In this document: positions 28,939-40,039 of the stretch, piece after piece
How the letters are laid out: each line of letters opens with the position of its first letter
Numbering within the stretch: the first letter of the stretch is position 1
Source of the DNA: Azonexus hydrophilus
Lineage (GTDB): Bacteria; Pseudomonadota; Gammaproteobacteria; Burkholderiales; Rhodocyclaceae
Length of the DNA: 64,000 bases
Assembly: GCF_001956855.1 (NCBI RefSeq)
Contig: NZ_MTHD01000006.1
Coordinates: 1 to 64,000, forward strand
Direction of reading: 5' to 3'
Translations under genes and position numbers: made by a program
Notes under the pieces: model-generated
What the model saw: the letters and a program-made list of their open reading frames with translations, nothing else
Databases searched by the model: none
What the model was told of the DNA's origin: nothing

Positions 28939-31521
28939 ATGGACGTTTCCCGCATCCGTGCCCTGCGCGGCCCCAACCTGTGGAGCCGCCACACCGCCAT
29001 CCAGGCCATCGTCACCTGCGACGGTGGTGAACGCGCCATCGCCGACCTGCCCGGTTTCGAACCGCGGCTGCGCGCCCGCTTCCCGGAACTCGGCGAGCTG
29101 ATCCCGACCGATCACCTCGACGCCGTATCGATGGCCCACGCCCTCGAATTCGCCGCACTTGGCCTGCAGGCGCAAGCCGGTTGCCCGGTAACCTTCAGCC
29201 GGACGACGCAGACCGTCGAAGCCGGCGTGTACCAGGTCGTCGTCGAATACACCGAGGAAGACGTCGGCCGGCTGGCCTTCGAACGTGCCGAGCAGCTGTG
29301 CCGCGCCGCTCTCGACGACACGCCCTTCGACCTCGACGCGACGCTGAAGGAACTGCGCGATCTCGACGAAGACATCCGCCTCGGCCCCTCGACCGGCGCC
29401 ATCGTCGCTGCCGCCCAGGCGCGCGGCATCCCGTTCCGCCGGCTGACCCAGGGCAGCCTGGTGCAGTTCGGCTGGGGCAGCAAGCAGAAGCGCATTCAGG
29501 CAGCGGAAACCAGCCTGACCAGCGCCATCGCCGAATCGATCGCGCAGGACAAGGAACTGACCAAACAATTGCTGCACGCCGCCGGCGTCGCCGTGCCGAC
29601 CGGCCGACCGGTCGCCGATGCGGACGACGCCTGGAAAGCTGCCCAGGAAATCGGCCTGCCGGTCGTCGTCAAGCCGCAGGACGGCAACCAGGGCAAGGGC
29701 ATTTCGGTGAACCTGACCAGCGAGGAACAGGTTCGCCATGCCTACCAGGTTGCGGTCAGCTTCTTCGACGACATCATGGTCGAGAAATATCTGCCCGGCC
29801 ACGACTGGCGCCTGCTGGTCATCGGCGACAAGCTGATCGCCGCCGCCCGCCGCGATCCGCCGCTGGTCGTCGGCGACGGCACGCACACGGTGCGCGAACT
29901 GGTCGAGATCGTGAATAGCGACCCGCGCCGTTCCGACGGTCATGCCACATCGCTGACCAAGATCCGCTTCGATGAAATTGCCCTCGCCCGCCTGGCCGAG
30001 CAGGGCTACAGCGCCGATTCGATTCCCGAGCGCGGCGTCCGCGTCATCCTGCGCAACAACGCCAACCTGTCGACCGGCGGCACCGCCACCGACGTCACCG
30101 ACGACGTCCATCCGGACCTCGCTGCCGCCGCCGTGGCCGCGGCGCAGACCGTCGGCCTCGACATCGCCGGCATCGACGTCGTCTGCGACACCATCCTGAA
30201 GCCACTCGAAGATCAGGGCGGCGGCATCGTCGAAGTCAATGCCGCACCCGGCCTGCGCATGCACCTCGACCCGTCGTTCGGCAAGGGCCGCCCGGTCGGT
30301 GAAGCGATCGTCGGCATGATGTATCCCGATGGTCCCGACGGCAAACCCGACAACGGCCGCATCCCGGTCGTCGCCGTCACCGGCACCAACGGCAAGACCA
30401 CGACCAGTCGCCTGATCGGCCGCATCTTCGAACAGAACGGCCTGCGCGTCGGCATGACCAGCACCGATGGCATCTACGTCGAGAACAAGCGCATCGACAG
30501 CGGCGACTGCTCCGGTCCACGCAGCGCCCGCAACGTCCTCGGTCATCCCGACGTCGACGCGGCCGTGCTCGAAACTGCCCGCGGCGGCCTGCTGCGCGAA
30601 GGGCTCGGCTTCGACATGTGCGATGTCGCCGTCGTCACCAACATCGGCCTGGGCGACCATCTCGGCCTCAATTACATCACCACGGTGCATGACCTGGCCG
30701 TGATCAAGCGCGTCATCGTCGAGAACGTCGCGCCGAACGGCACCGCCGTGCTCAACGCCGCCGACCCGGTAGTCGCGGCGATGGCCCGCCATTGCCCGGG
30801 CAGCGTCACCTTCTTTGCCCTTGATCCGGCGCACCCGGTGCTGGCCACGCACCGCGCTCAGGGCAAGCGCGTGCTCTACGTCGAAAAGGGCGACATCGTC
30901 TGCGGCGAAGGCCGCAAGAAATACCGCATTCCGCTCGCCCAGGTGCCGCTGACGCGCAACGGCACGATCGGCTTTCAGGTCGAGAACGTCATGGCCGCCG
31001 TCGCCACCGCCTGGTCGCTCGGCTACGCATGGTCGAGCATCGAGCAGGCGCTGGCCGGCTTCATCAGCGATTCGGCGACCGCCCCCGGCCGCTTCAATGT
31101 CTTCGATTACAAGGGCGCAACGCTGATCGCCGACTACGGCCACAATCCGGATGCCATGTTTGCCCTGGTCAAGGCGGTAGAAAACATGCCGGCCAGCCGC
31201 CGTTCGGTCGTCATCAGCGGCGCCGGCGACCGGCGCGACGAAGACATCCGCCAGCAAACCGAGATCCTCGGCCAGGCCTTCGACGACGTGATCCTCTATC
31301 AGGATGCCTGCCAGCGCGGCCGCGCCGACGGCGAAGTGATCGCCCTGCTGCGCGCCGGCCTGGCCAACGCGCAACGGGTCAAGCACGTCGACGCCATCGA
31401 TGGTGAATTCATTGCCATCGATACGGCACTCAAGCGCCTGCAGCCGGGCGATCTTTGCCTGATCCTGATCGACCAGGTGGAAGAGGCGCTGGCGCACATT
31501 GCCCGGCGCATTGCAGAATAA
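28939..31521 (+). CDS. cphA: Cyanophycin synthetase
   Basis: Makes multi-L-arginyl-poly-L-aspartate, a nitrogen and carbon store, by adding Asp and then Arg with two ATP; 860 residues, the standard length. N-terminal domain 1-160, ATP-grasp about 215-470 (GLPVVVKPQDGNQGKGISV), Mur-ligase P-loop GTNGKTTTSR near 481, and the complete C-terminal lobe including DYGHNPDAM and VISGAGDRRDEDI. It lies 18 bp after cphA'. Co-location in the window with nitrogenase genes fits storage of fixed nitrogen. Confidence 0.97.
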   Translation: MDVSRIRALRGPNLWSRHTAIQAIVTCDGGERAIADLPGFEPRLRARFPELGELIPTDHLDAVSMAHALEFAALGLQAQAGCPVTFSRTTQTVEAGVYQVVVEYTEEDVGRLAFERAEQLCRAALDDTPFDLDATLKELRDLDEDIRLGPSTGAIVAAAQARGIPFRRLTQGSLVQFGWGSKQKRIQAAETSLTSAIAESIAQDKELTKQLLHAAGVAVPTGRPVADADDAWKAAQEIGLPVVVKPQDGNQGKGISVNLTSEEQVRHAYQVAVSFFDDIMVEKYLPGHDWRLLVIGDKLIAAARRDPPLVVGDGTHTVRELVEIVNSDPRRSDGHATSLTKIRFDEIALARLAEQGYSADSIPERGVRVILRNNANLSTGGTATDVTDDVHPDLAAAAVAAAQTVGLDIAGIDVVCDTILKPLEDQGGGIVEVNAAPGLRMHLDPSFGKGRPVGEAIVGMMYPDGPDGKPDNGRIPVVAVTGTNGKTTTSRLIGRIFEQNGLRVGMTSTDGIYVENKRIDSGDCSGPRSARNVLGHPDVDAAVLETARGGLLREGLGFDMCDVAVVTNIGLGDHLGLNYITTVHDLAVIKRVIVENVAPNGTAVLNAADPVVAAMARHCPGSVTFFALDPAHPVLATHRAQGKRVLYVEKGDIVCGEGRKKYRIPLAQVPLTRNGTIGFQVENVMAAVATAWSLGYAWSSIEQALAGFISDSATAPGRFNVFDYKGATLIADYGHNPDAMFALVKAVENMPASRRSVVISGAGDRRDEDIRQQTEILGQAFDDVILYQDACQRGRADGEVIALLRAGLANAQRVKHVDAIDGEFIAIDTALKRLQPGDLCLILIDQVEEALAHIARRIAE

Positions 31522-31528
31522 CGGCCTG

Positions 31529-32293
31529 ATGACCGCAAACTCTCCATCCGGGCCAGGCAAGGTCTGGCTGGTCGGCGCCGGCCCCGGCGACCCCGACCTG
31601 CTGACCGTGAAGGCCGCCCGCCTGATCGCGGCGGCCGACGCCATCGTGTACGACCACCTGGTTGGTGAAGGCATCCGCGCCCTGTTCCCGGCAACAGCCC
31701 GGCAGGTTTATGTCGGCAAGAAGGCGGCGAAGCACACGCTGAAGCAGGAAGAAATCAACCAGCTGCTCGTCGACCTCGCCCGCGAAGGCCTGTCGGTGGT
31801 CCGCCTCAAGGGCGGCGACCCCTTCATCTTCGGGCGCGGCGGCGAGGAGCTGGAAATCCTTCACGCCGCCGGCATCGGCTTCGAGGTCGTCCCCGGCGTC
31901 ACCGCCGCCGCCGGTTGCGCGGCCTACGCCGGTTTTCCGCTGACCCATCGCGAGCACGCCCAATCGGTCACCTTCGTCACCGGGCACCTCAAGGATCACA
32001 GCATCGATCTCGACTGGCCGGCGCTTGCCCGCCCTGGCCAGACCGTCGTCTTCTACATGGGCGTTGGCGGTGCCGCGGAAATCTGCCGCCAGATGATCGC
32101 CCACGGCCTGCCTGCCGGCACACCGGCCGCCATCGTCCGGCGCGGCACGCTGCCCGACCAGCAGACGCTGCTGGCAACGCTGGGCTGCCTGCCGCAACGC
32201 ATTGCCGAATCCGGCATCAAACCCCCGGCGCTGATCGTCGTTGGCTCGGTCGTCGGCCTGCACGCCAAACTTTCCTGGTTCGAGAACCCATGA
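31529..32293 (+). CDS. cobA: Uroporphyrinogen-III C-methyltransferase
   Basis: SAM-dependent enzyme making precorrin-2 for siroheme or cobalamin; 254 residues. Family motifs VGAGPGDPDLLT near the N-terminus, LKGGDPFIFGRGGEE at about 90 and VVPGVTAAAGCAAYAGFPLTHR are present. There is no fused CysG or HemD domain. The ATG at 31529 is preferred over a TTG inside cphA. The stop overlaps the next gene (ATGA). Confidence 0.94.
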   Translation: MTANSPSGPGKVWLVGAGPGDPDLLTVKAARLIAAADAIVYDHLVGEGIRALFPATARQVYVGKKAAKHTLKQEEINQLLVDLAREGLSVVRLKGGDPFIFGRGGEELEILHAAGIGFEVVPGVTAAAGCAAYAGFPLTHREHAQSVTFVTGHLKDHSIDLDWPALARPGQTVVFYMGVGGAAEICRQMIAHGLPAGTPAAIVRRGTLPDQQTLLATLGCLPQRIAESGIKPPALIVVGSVVGLHAKLSWFENP

Positions 32294-32694
32294 AAAAAAT
32301 CCTGACACTTGCCTTCGCCCTGCTGCTGAGCGGCATGGCACACGCCTACACGGCCAAGGAAATGCTCGAGGACTGCAAGGCCGCCGAAAGCATGTACGCC
32401 GGCGAAAAGAACAGCGACCCGTTCTTCGCCATGCGCAGCGGACGCTGCATCGCCTACGTCGCCGGCTTTGCCGACGGCTATGCCGTCAGCGACTATCTGG
32501 CCGAAAAGGTCGGCGTCCGTCTCAATGCCTTCTGCCTGCCGAACGACGGCGACCTGTCCCTGCGCATGGTCCGCGCCGTCGTCATTCACGTCGAACGCAC
32601 CCCGCCGGAAACCACCAGCAGCACGGCAACCCTGGTCGCCGGCGCACTGGCCAAATCCTTTCCCTGCACCGATACGCTTGAACCAAAGAAGTGA
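32290..32694 (+). CDS. Secreted Rap1a/Tai-like small protein
   Basis: A 134-residue protein with a signal peptide (MKKILTLAFALLLSGMAHAY) and four cysteines in the mature part (EDCKAAE, GRCIAYVAGFADGY, AFCLPND, SFPCTD) that could form two disulfides. The spacing and the GRCIAYVAGFADGY segment resemble the Rap1a/Tai immunity fold known from type VI secretion. No toxin gene is adjacent, so an immunity role is doubtful here. It overlaps cobA by 4 bp. Confidence 0.75.
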   Translation: MKKILTLAFALLLSGMAHAYTAKEMLEDCKAAESMYAGEKNSDPFFAMRSGRCIAYVAGFADGYAVSDYLAEKVGVRLNAFCLPNDGDLSLRMVRAVVIHVERTPPETTSSTATLVAGALAKSFPCTDTLEPKK

Positions 32695-32719
32695 TTCAGG
32701 GATAATCCGCGCTCCATTC

Positions 32720-32804
32720 GCCCCGATGGCGGAATCGGTAGACGCAGCGGATTCAAAATCCGCCGCCGAAAGGTGTGCCAGTTCGAGTCTGGCTCGGGGC
32801 ACCA
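32720..32804 (+). tRNA. tRNA-Leu (anticodon CAA)
   Basis: An 85-base sequence with acceptor GCCCCGA/TCGGGGC, encoded ACCA end, D-arm GGCGGAATCGGTAGACGC, anticodon stem GCGGA/TCCGC with loop TTCAAAA (anticodon CAA), a long class II variable arm and T-arm GTTCGAGTC. Reads UUG leucine codons. A terminator follows 12 bp later. Confidence 0.97.
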
Positions 32805-32816
32805 GTTACGACAAAT

Positions 32817-32847
32817 CGGCTTTCCCCGCGGAAAGCCGTTTTTGTTT
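32817..32847 (+). terminator. Terminator of tRNA-Leu
   Basis: Perfect stem CGGCTTTCC/GGAAAGCCG with loop CCGC and TTTTTGTTT after it. It lies before the queA start and argues against any queA start upstream of 32850. Confidence 0.92.
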
Positions 32848-32864
32848 GCATGCGGACAATTGCC

Positions 32865-35013
<2,149 letters not shown>

Positions 35014-35055
35014 AATCGCTCGTTCTGAATTTTTCGTTATCCGGAGACATGTCCA

Positions 35056-35379
35056 ATGATTAGCCTTGCCCACGCCCAAACTGCCGGCGCCGCCGACCCG
35101 ACTGGTGGCTTCATGCAGATCCTGCCGATGATCCTGATGTTCGTCGTGCTGTGGTTCCTGATGATTCGCCCGCAAATGAAGAAGGCCAAGGAACACAAGG
35201 CGCTGATCGCCGCGCTGCAGAAGGGCGACGAAGTCGTCACCGGCGGCGGCCTGGTCGGTCGCATCACCAAGGTTGACGACAACTACATCACCCTGGAAAT
35301 TGCCGAAGGTACCGAAGTCGTTGTCCAGAAGCCCGCCGTGGCCATCGCCCTGCCCAAGGGTACGCTGAAGTCGCTGTAA
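35056..35379 (+). CDS. yajC: Preprotein translocase subunit YajC
   Basis: A 107-residue membrane protein of the Sec holotranslocon: one helix (about 20-40, ILPMILMFVVLWFLMI) with the family motif RPQMKKAKEHK, then a cytosolic domain (GDEVVTGGGLVGRI). Followed by a terminator-like hairpin before secD. Confidence 0.95.
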   Translation: MISLAHAQTAGAADPTGGFMQILPMILMFVVLWFLMIRPQMKKAKEHKALIAALQKGDEVVTGGGLVGRITKVDDNYITLEIAEGTEVVVQKPAVAIALPKGTLKSL

Positions 35380-35392
35380 TCCAATCCCGAAG

Positions 35393-35413
35393 GGCGGCTG
35401 CGGCCGCCTTTTT
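35393..35413 (+). terminator. Hairpin with T-run between yajC and secD
   Basis: Stem GGCGGC/GCCGCC with loop TGCG and five T. Placed inside the operon, it may attenuate rather than end transcription into secDF. Confidence 0.75.
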
Positions 35414-35428
35414 CGCTTCAAAGCCGCC

Positions 35429-37312
35429 ATGAATCGCTATCCTCTCTGGAAGTACGTCACCGTCGCCATCGCGCTGGTCTTCGGCTTCATCTACACCCTG
35501 CCCAATTTCTTCGGTGAGTCGCCGGCCGTCCAGGTATCCAGTGCCAAGGTCACGCTCAAGGTCGATGCCACTACCCAGGCCCGCGTCGAAGAAGCGCTGG
35601 CTGGCGCCGGCATCACCCATGACGGCATCCAGCTCGACCCGGTCGGCGTCAAGGCCCGCTTCAAGGACACCGACACCCAGTTGAAGGCCAAGGACGCCAT
35701 CGAGCGCGCCTTCAATCCGGACAGCAGCAATCCCCAGTACGTGGTCGCGCTGAACCTGCTGACCGCCTCGCCGCAATGGCTGACCTCGCTCAACGCGCTG
35801 CCGATGTACCTCGGCCTCGACCTGCGCGGCGGCGTGCACTTCCTGCTGCAGGTGGACATGCCGGGCGCGCTGACCAAGCGCCTCGACTCGACCAGCGCCG
35901 ACCTGCGCAGCCTGCTGCGCGACAAGAACCTGCGCCACGGCGGCATCAACCGCGAAGGCGAACGCATCGTCATCAAGTTCCGCGATGCGGAAACCCGCAC
36001 TGCCGCCAGCAAGGTGCTCGGCGACAACGCCGCCGACCTGGCGCTGGCCGAAGCCGGCCAGGGCGACGACCTGCGCCTGATCGCCACGCTGAAGCCGGAA
36101 GCCGGCAAGAAGATCGCCGAATTCGCGATCAAGCAGAACATCAACACGCTGCACAACCGGATCAACGAACTCGGCGTTGCCGAACCGATCATCCAGCAGC
36201 AGGGCGCCGACCGTATCGTCGTCCAGTTGCCGGGCGTCCAGGACACGGCCAAGGCCAAGGACATCCTCGGCCGTACCGCGACGCTGGAAATCCGCATGGT
36301 CGACGACAGCCCGGGCGCCATCGAAGCCGGCCTGGCCGGCAATCCGCCGTTCGGCACCGAGGTCTACACCGAACGCGGCGGCTCGCCGTTGCTGGTCAAG
36401 AAGCAGGTCGTCCTGACCGGCGACCGCCTGACCGACGCCCAGCCGGGCTTCGACGGCCAGACCAACGAACCGGCCGTGCATCTGACGCTCGACTCCGCCG
36501 GCGCCCGCATCTTCAAGGATGTCACCCGCGACAATGTCGGCAAGCGCATGGCCATCCTGCTGATCGAAAAGGGCAAAGGCGAGGTCGTCACCGCGCCGGT
36601 CATCCGTACCGAAATCGGCGGCGGCCGCGTGCAGATTTCCGGCCGCATGACCACTGCCGAAGCCAATGACGTCGCCCTGCTGCTGCGCGCCGGCTCGCTG
36701 GCAGCGCCGATGGACATCATCGAGGAACGCACCATCGGCCCGTCGCTCGGCGCCGAAAACATCGAACGCGGCTTCAAGTCGACGATGTGGGGCTTCCTGG
36801 CAATCGCCGTGTTCATGATCGCCTATTACCAGGTCGTCGGCCTGATTTCGGTGGTCGCCCTGGCTTCCAACCTGCTGTTGCTGGTCGCCCTGCTGTCGCT
36901 GCTGCAAGCTACGCTGACCTTGCCGGGTATCGCCGCCATCGCGCTGACGCTGGGCATGGCCATCGACGCCAACGTGCTGATCAACGAACGCATCCGCGAG
37001 GAACTGCGCGCCGGCATGACACCGCAGGCGGCAATCTCGGAAGGTTACGAACGGGCTTTCGGGACCATTCTCGACTCCAACATCACCACGCTGATCGCCG
37101 GCCTGGCACTGCTCATCTTCGGCTCCGGCCCGGTGCGCGGCTTCGCCGTCGTCCATTGCCTGGGCATCCTGACCTCGATCTTCTCCGCCGTCGTCGTTTC
37201 GCGCGCCATGATCAACCTGGTCTACGGTCGTCAGAAGAAACTGACCAAGGTGGCCATCGGCACTGTCTGGAAAGAAGGTATTTCCGCGGTCAACGGCAGA
37301 AAACAAGGATAA
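35429..37312 (+). CDS. secD: Protein translocase subunit SecD
   Basis: Inner-membrane RND-type subunit, 627 residues, that uses proton flux to pull proteins across. First helix at about 5-25, the signature LGLDLRGGVHFLLQVD near 128, a large periplasmic domain to about 450, and then five helices with GFLAIAVFMIAYY and IALTLGMAIDANVLINERIREE. Six bp before secF. Confidence 0.97.
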   Translation: MNRYPLWKYVTVAIALVFGFIYTLPNFFGESPAVQVSSAKVTLKVDATTQARVEEALAGAGITHDGIQLDPVGVKARFKDTDTQLKAKDAIERAFNPDSSNPQYVVALNLLTASPQWLTSLNALPMYLGLDLRGGVHFLLQVDMPGALTKRLDSTSADLRSLLRDKNLRHGGINREGERIVIKFRDAETRTAASKVLGDNAADLALAEAGQGDDLRLIATLKPEAGKKIAEFAIKQNINTLHNRINELGVAEPIIQQQGADRIVVQLPGVQDTAKAKDILGRTATLEIRMVDDSPGAIEAGLAGNPPFGTEVYTERGGSPLLVKKQVVLTGDRLTDAQPGFDGQTNEPAVHLTLDSAGARIFKDVTRDNVGKRMAILLIEKGKGEVVTAPVIRTEIGGGRVQISGRMTTAEANDVALLLRAGSLAAPMDIIEERTIGPSLGAENIERGFKSTMWGFLAIAVFMIAYYQVVGLISVVALASNLLLLVALLSLLQATLTLPGIAAIALTLGMAIDANVLINERIREELRAGMTPQAAISEGYERAFGTILDSNITTLIAGLALLIFGSGPVRGFAVVHCLGILTSIFSAVVVSRAMINLVYGRQKKLTKVAIGTVWKEGISAVNGRKQG

Positions 37313-37318
37313 ACGGTC

Positions 37319-38266
37319 ATGGAATTCTTCCGCATCAAGAAAGACATCCCCTTCATGCGCCATGCGCTGGTGTTCAACGTCATTTCGTTGATCACCTTCG
37401 TGCTGGCGGTATTCTTCCTGGCGACCAAAGGCCTGCACCTGTCGGTGGAATTCACCGGTGGTACGCTGATCGAGGTCAAGTACCAGCAGAGCGCCGACCT
37501 GGAAAAAGTCCGCGGCGCGATGAGCAAGAACGGCTTCACCGATTACACGGTGCAGAATTTCGGCTCGTCGCAGGACGTGATGATCCGTCTGCCGCTGCGC
37601 GGTACCGAAGACAGTGCCCAGCAGGGCGAACGCGTGATGCAGGCACTGGCCGCGGAAGCCCCGGGCGCCAGCCTGCAGCGTGTCGAGTTCGTCGGCCCGC
37701 AAGTCGGCAAGGAACTCGCCGAAAACGGTGCGCTGGCGCTGCTGGTGGTCATCGTCGGCATCATGATCTACCTCGCCTCGCGCTTCGAATGGCGCTTCTC
37801 CATCGCCGCCATCATCGCCAACCTGCACGACGTGATCATCATTCTCGGTTTCTTCGCCGCCTTCCAGTGGGAATTCTCGCTGTCGGTGCTGGCCGCGGTA
37901 CTCGCCGTGCTCGGTTACTCGGTCAATGAATCGGTGGTCGTCTTCGACCGCGTCCGCGAAACCTTCAAGAAGGTACGCGGCCTGACCACGCCGCAGGTCC
38001 TCGACCACGCCATCACCAGCACCATTTCGCGAACCATCATCACCCATGGATCGACGCAGGTGATGGTGCTGTCGATGCTGGTCTTCGGCGGCGAGACGCT
38101 GTACTACTTCTCGCTGGCCCTGACCATCGGCATCCTGTTCGGCATCTACTCTTCGGTGCTGGTCGCCAGCCCGCTGGTGATGTGGCTGGGCGTCTCGCGC
38201 GAACAGTTCATCAAGCCGAAGAAGGCAGTCGCCGAAGGCGCAACGGACGACGGCGCCTGCGTCTGA
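37319..38266 (+). CDS. secF: Protein translocase subunit SecF
   Basis: Partner of SecD, 315 residues with six membrane helices. The family motif SVEFTGGTLIEVKY is at about 41 and VLGYSVNESVVVFDRVRE lies near 200. Terminator-like hairpin 75 bp downstream. Confidence 0.97.
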   Translation: MEFFRIKKDIPFMRHALVFNVISLITFVLAVFFLATKGLHLSVEFTGGTLIEVKYQQSADLEKVRGAMSKNGFTDYTVQNFGSSQDVMIRLPLRGTEDSAQQGERVMQALAAEAPGASLQRVEFVGPQVGKELAENGALALLVVIVGIMIYLASRFEWRFSIAAIIANLHDVIIILGFFAAFQWEFSLSVLAAVLAVLGYSVNESVVVFDRVRETFKKVRGLTTPQVLDHAITSTISRTIITHGSTQVMVLSMLVFGGETLYYFSLALTIGILFGIYSSVLVASPLVMWLGVSREQFIKPKKAVAEGATDDGACV

Positions 38267-38340
38267 CGAACGGCCTTGCTCCCAGCCCCTGGAATCCGGG
38301 GGGCAGGAACAAGCGCCGAAATGAAGACAAAGCAGTACCA

Positions 38341-38366
38341 CGAAGCCCCGAGAAATCGGGGCTTCG
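38341..38366 (+). terminator. Terminator hairpin after secF
   Basis: Perfect 11-bp stem CGAAGCCCCGA/TCGGGGCTTCG with GAAA tetraloop. The following TCATTTC is only moderately T-rich. Confidence 0.75.
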
Positions 38367-38410
38367 TCATTTCTGCCCGGCATTTTCTCGACCGCAGCCC
38401 CGACCGCCCC

Positions 38411-38587
38411 CGTCCCCTCAGAATGACGCTTGCCATGATGCTGAATAAATCGTTTAATCCACTCGGTATAAGCCTATTGGGTACGCAAGCTGTAGTGCTT
38501 CAAGCGAATTTTCTCGCGCACACGGTCAATCAAGCCGGGGACCGTGGTACCACGAGACTGCTGCAACGAAGGATGCAAGGCATGCAT
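38411..38587 (-). pseudogene. intI: Relict integron integrase (5' end only, with internal stop)
   Basis: Reading the minus strand from ATG 38587 gives a sequence that contains DRVREKIRLKHYSLRTQ, then a TAG at 38474-38476, then AYTEWIKRFIQHHGKRH in the same frame. This is the N-terminal core-binding domain of integron integrases, where the TAG replaces the Glu or similar residue of the RTEQAY motif. Similarity stops soon after GKRH; the catalytic domain with its R-H-R-Y residues is absent, apparently deleted up to the secF terminator region. Its orientation, divergent from the cassette genes to the right, is that of a real integron. Confidence 0.75.
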
Positions 38588-38705
38588 ACAAGCCCCTCTA
38601 AAATCTGCCAAGTCGTTGAACCAACATGACAATAGTTTTTTATACAGCCCATGCGACGGATTCCTTTCCGTCAATTAGGTGCAACATTTAACGTTCGCGA
38701 TCACC
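38588..38705. other. Probable attI-side region and first cassette boundary
   Basis: Between the integrase remnant and the first cassette gene. The sequence AACGTTCGCG has a GTT at 38692-38694, 12 bases before the first gene's ATG; the next two genes also start 8-11 bases after a GTT. This would be the attI/cassette join. A short hairpin GACGGATTCCTTTCCGTC precedes it. The attI itself is not a conserved sequence and cannot be proved by eye. Confidence 0.45.
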
Positions 38706-39533
38706 ATGTCCTCCGGCGCCGATTACTCTACGTTGCTTGATCTCTTCATTCGGCTTGTTGAGTCACAAGCCGGAAAGAAGATCAAGTCCGGTGACGAGTG
38801 GTTGAACAACGCTCAAGTATTGGCGGCTAAGCTCTTTCGACATCTTGTTTCGATGCAAACCTTGGCAGCGGGAGCAACGGTCGAGCATGACGGAGTTCCC
38901 GCCGTGTTCTTTGTTGATCATGCCTCGGTAAAAGTGGTTGCCCGCGCAGCCCTCGAAACCTACCTTGTGTTCTTCTATCTCTACGGCAATTCGGACCAGT
39001 CGCTATGCGAGTTCAGGCACAACACGTGGTGTCTTGGTGGCTTAGTTGATCGCCAGCAGTTTCACGTATCGACAGAACAGGGGCGCGAGGTCTTAGCCCG
39101 CGAGAAGAAACAAATCGAAGAACTGAAGTCCAAAATCGAGTCTTCGCAGGAGATTCGCACTTACACGGAAAAACAGCGCAAGAAACTCCTGGAAGGTGAA
39201 TGGCGAATCGGAAATGGTTGGGCCAACCTTGGAGTCAGCGCCGGCTTCCACCAGAAGTACTTCGAGAACATCTATGGGTACCTCTGCGGCTACTCTCATT
39301 CGAGCTATCTCAGTGCAATACAGGTCGGCCAAGCTCAGTCGGTCTCCGATCAGCAGATGCTCACGCAGTCCGTTCTCGGGATCGGCGTGGTTCTCATGGC
39401 CCACTTCGCCTTTAGTTATTCGGCGGCGTTCAACACTGCCAGCGTGGTGCTTTCCGCCAATCCATCCGCAATGCGGGTTGCTGAAAAGTGGCGGTTCGGC
39501 CCCGAAGACATGGCGGCGATATATGACCGCTAA
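38706..39533 (+). CDS. Integron cassette gene 1, unknown function
   Basis: A 275-residue soluble protein, mainly helical by composition, with a charged coiled-coil-like stretch near 140-175 (REVLAREKKQIEELKSKIES). I do not recognise a family. The start ATG 38706 lies 12 bases after the putative cassette boundary GTT; a GTG at 38679 is an in-frame alternative. Its TAA stop is the start of the following attC site, the usual arrangement for cassette genes. GC content and codon choice are less biased than in neighbouring core genes. Confidence 0.75.
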   Translation: MSSGADYSTLLDLFIRLVESQAGKKIKSGDEWLNNAQVLAAKLFRHLVSMQTLAAGATVEHDGVPAVFFVDHASVKVVARAALETYLVFFYLYGNSDQSLCEFRHNTWCLGGLVDRQQFHVSTEQGREVLAREKKQIEELKSKIESSQEIRTYTEKQRKKLLEGEWRIGNGWANLGVSAGFHQKYFENIYGYLCGYSHSSYLSAIQVGQAQSVSDQQMLTQSVLGIGVVLMAHFAFSYSAAFNTASVVLSANPSAMRVAEKWRFGPEDMAAIYDR

Positions 39534-39605
39534 CAAACCCATCGAGGCGGACCTTCGCGAGCGGGCTTTGCCCGCTCATTCAGCCGCTCATGGGCGACGT
39601 TAAAG
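39528..39605 (+). other. attC recombination site (cassette 1)
   Basis: From CGCTAACAAA (containing the gene's stop codon) to GTTAAAG. Outer ends TAAC/GTTA pair. The next arms CCCATCGAGGCGG and CCGCTCATGGG pair with unpaired extra bases, the mark of attC sites. The centre GAGCGGGC/GCCCGCTC forms an inner hairpin with loop TTT. Length 78 bp, within the normal attC range. The crossover point would be G/TT at 39599. Confidence 0.78.
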
Positions 39606-39609
39606 CGCT

Positions 39610-39942
39610 ATGCATCGGCTAACTCTACCGACCCTCTTGGCAATTATCCTCAGCGGTTGTTACACGCCGAGGCAGCTTGAGTTTGAGAGCAGTATGAGGA
39701 GTCTCATTTCCAAAGGCATGAGCAAAGTTGCGGCTATTGAATCTCTATCTTCGGCCGGCTTCAGGTGTGACGGACAAACTGTCTTCCTCGGAGCGAAAAA
39801 GGGCACTGTCGGCTGCTCCCGGCAACGCGACAACCTCTTTCCCCCTTACGCTTGTATCGAAAGAGTCGAATTCGTGGCCCTTGGTGAGAACAGCGGCATC
39901 ACCAACATTAATTTCGGAAAAATTGTATGTGCGGGCCTGTAG
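39610..39942 (+). CDS. Integron cassette gene 2, putative lipoprotein
   Basis: A 110-residue protein with a lipoprotein signal (MHRLTLPTLLAIILSGCYTP, lipobox LSGC). The mature part holds FRCDGQTVFLGAKKGTVGCSR and no recognised domain. ATG 39610 is 8 bases after the attC GTT at 39599-39601. No promoter is evident, so expression would depend on read-through from upstream. Confidence 0.72.
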   Translation: MHRLTLPTLLAIILSGCYTPRQLEFESSMRSLISKGMSKVAAIESLSSAGFRCDGQTVFLGAKKGTVGCSRQRDNLFPPYACIERVEFVALGENSGITNINFGKIVCAGL

Positions 39943-39981
39943 TTATTTCAGGATGGGTACGCTTTGCCGGCGTGGCTAAGC

Positions 39982-40038
39982 GCTCTAACCCTACGGTCGA
40001 AGCGCGGCTTCGCCGCTCACCTTCACGCTAGGTTTCAC
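39982..40038 (+). other. attC-like recombination site (cassette 2)
   Basis: From GCTCTAACCC to GGTTTCAC. AACC/GGTT outer ends pair, followed by an imperfect stem around the inner GCGGC-TTC-GCCGC hairpin. Total about 57 bp, at the short end for attC sites. The GTT at 40032 lies just before the ATG of the next gene at 40040. Confidence 0.6.
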
Positions 40039-40039
40039 A

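Noticed and set aside
26236..31674. Minus-strand open frame of 1812 codons across the cyanophycin genes
   Set aside because: Mirror frame of high-GC coding DNA; the plus strand carries cphA', cphA and cobA with clear motifs.
35288..38383. Minus-strand open frame of 1031 codons over secD/secF
   Set aside because: Shadow of secD and secF in high-GC sequence; composition is His/Gln/Asp/Arg-rich without domain.
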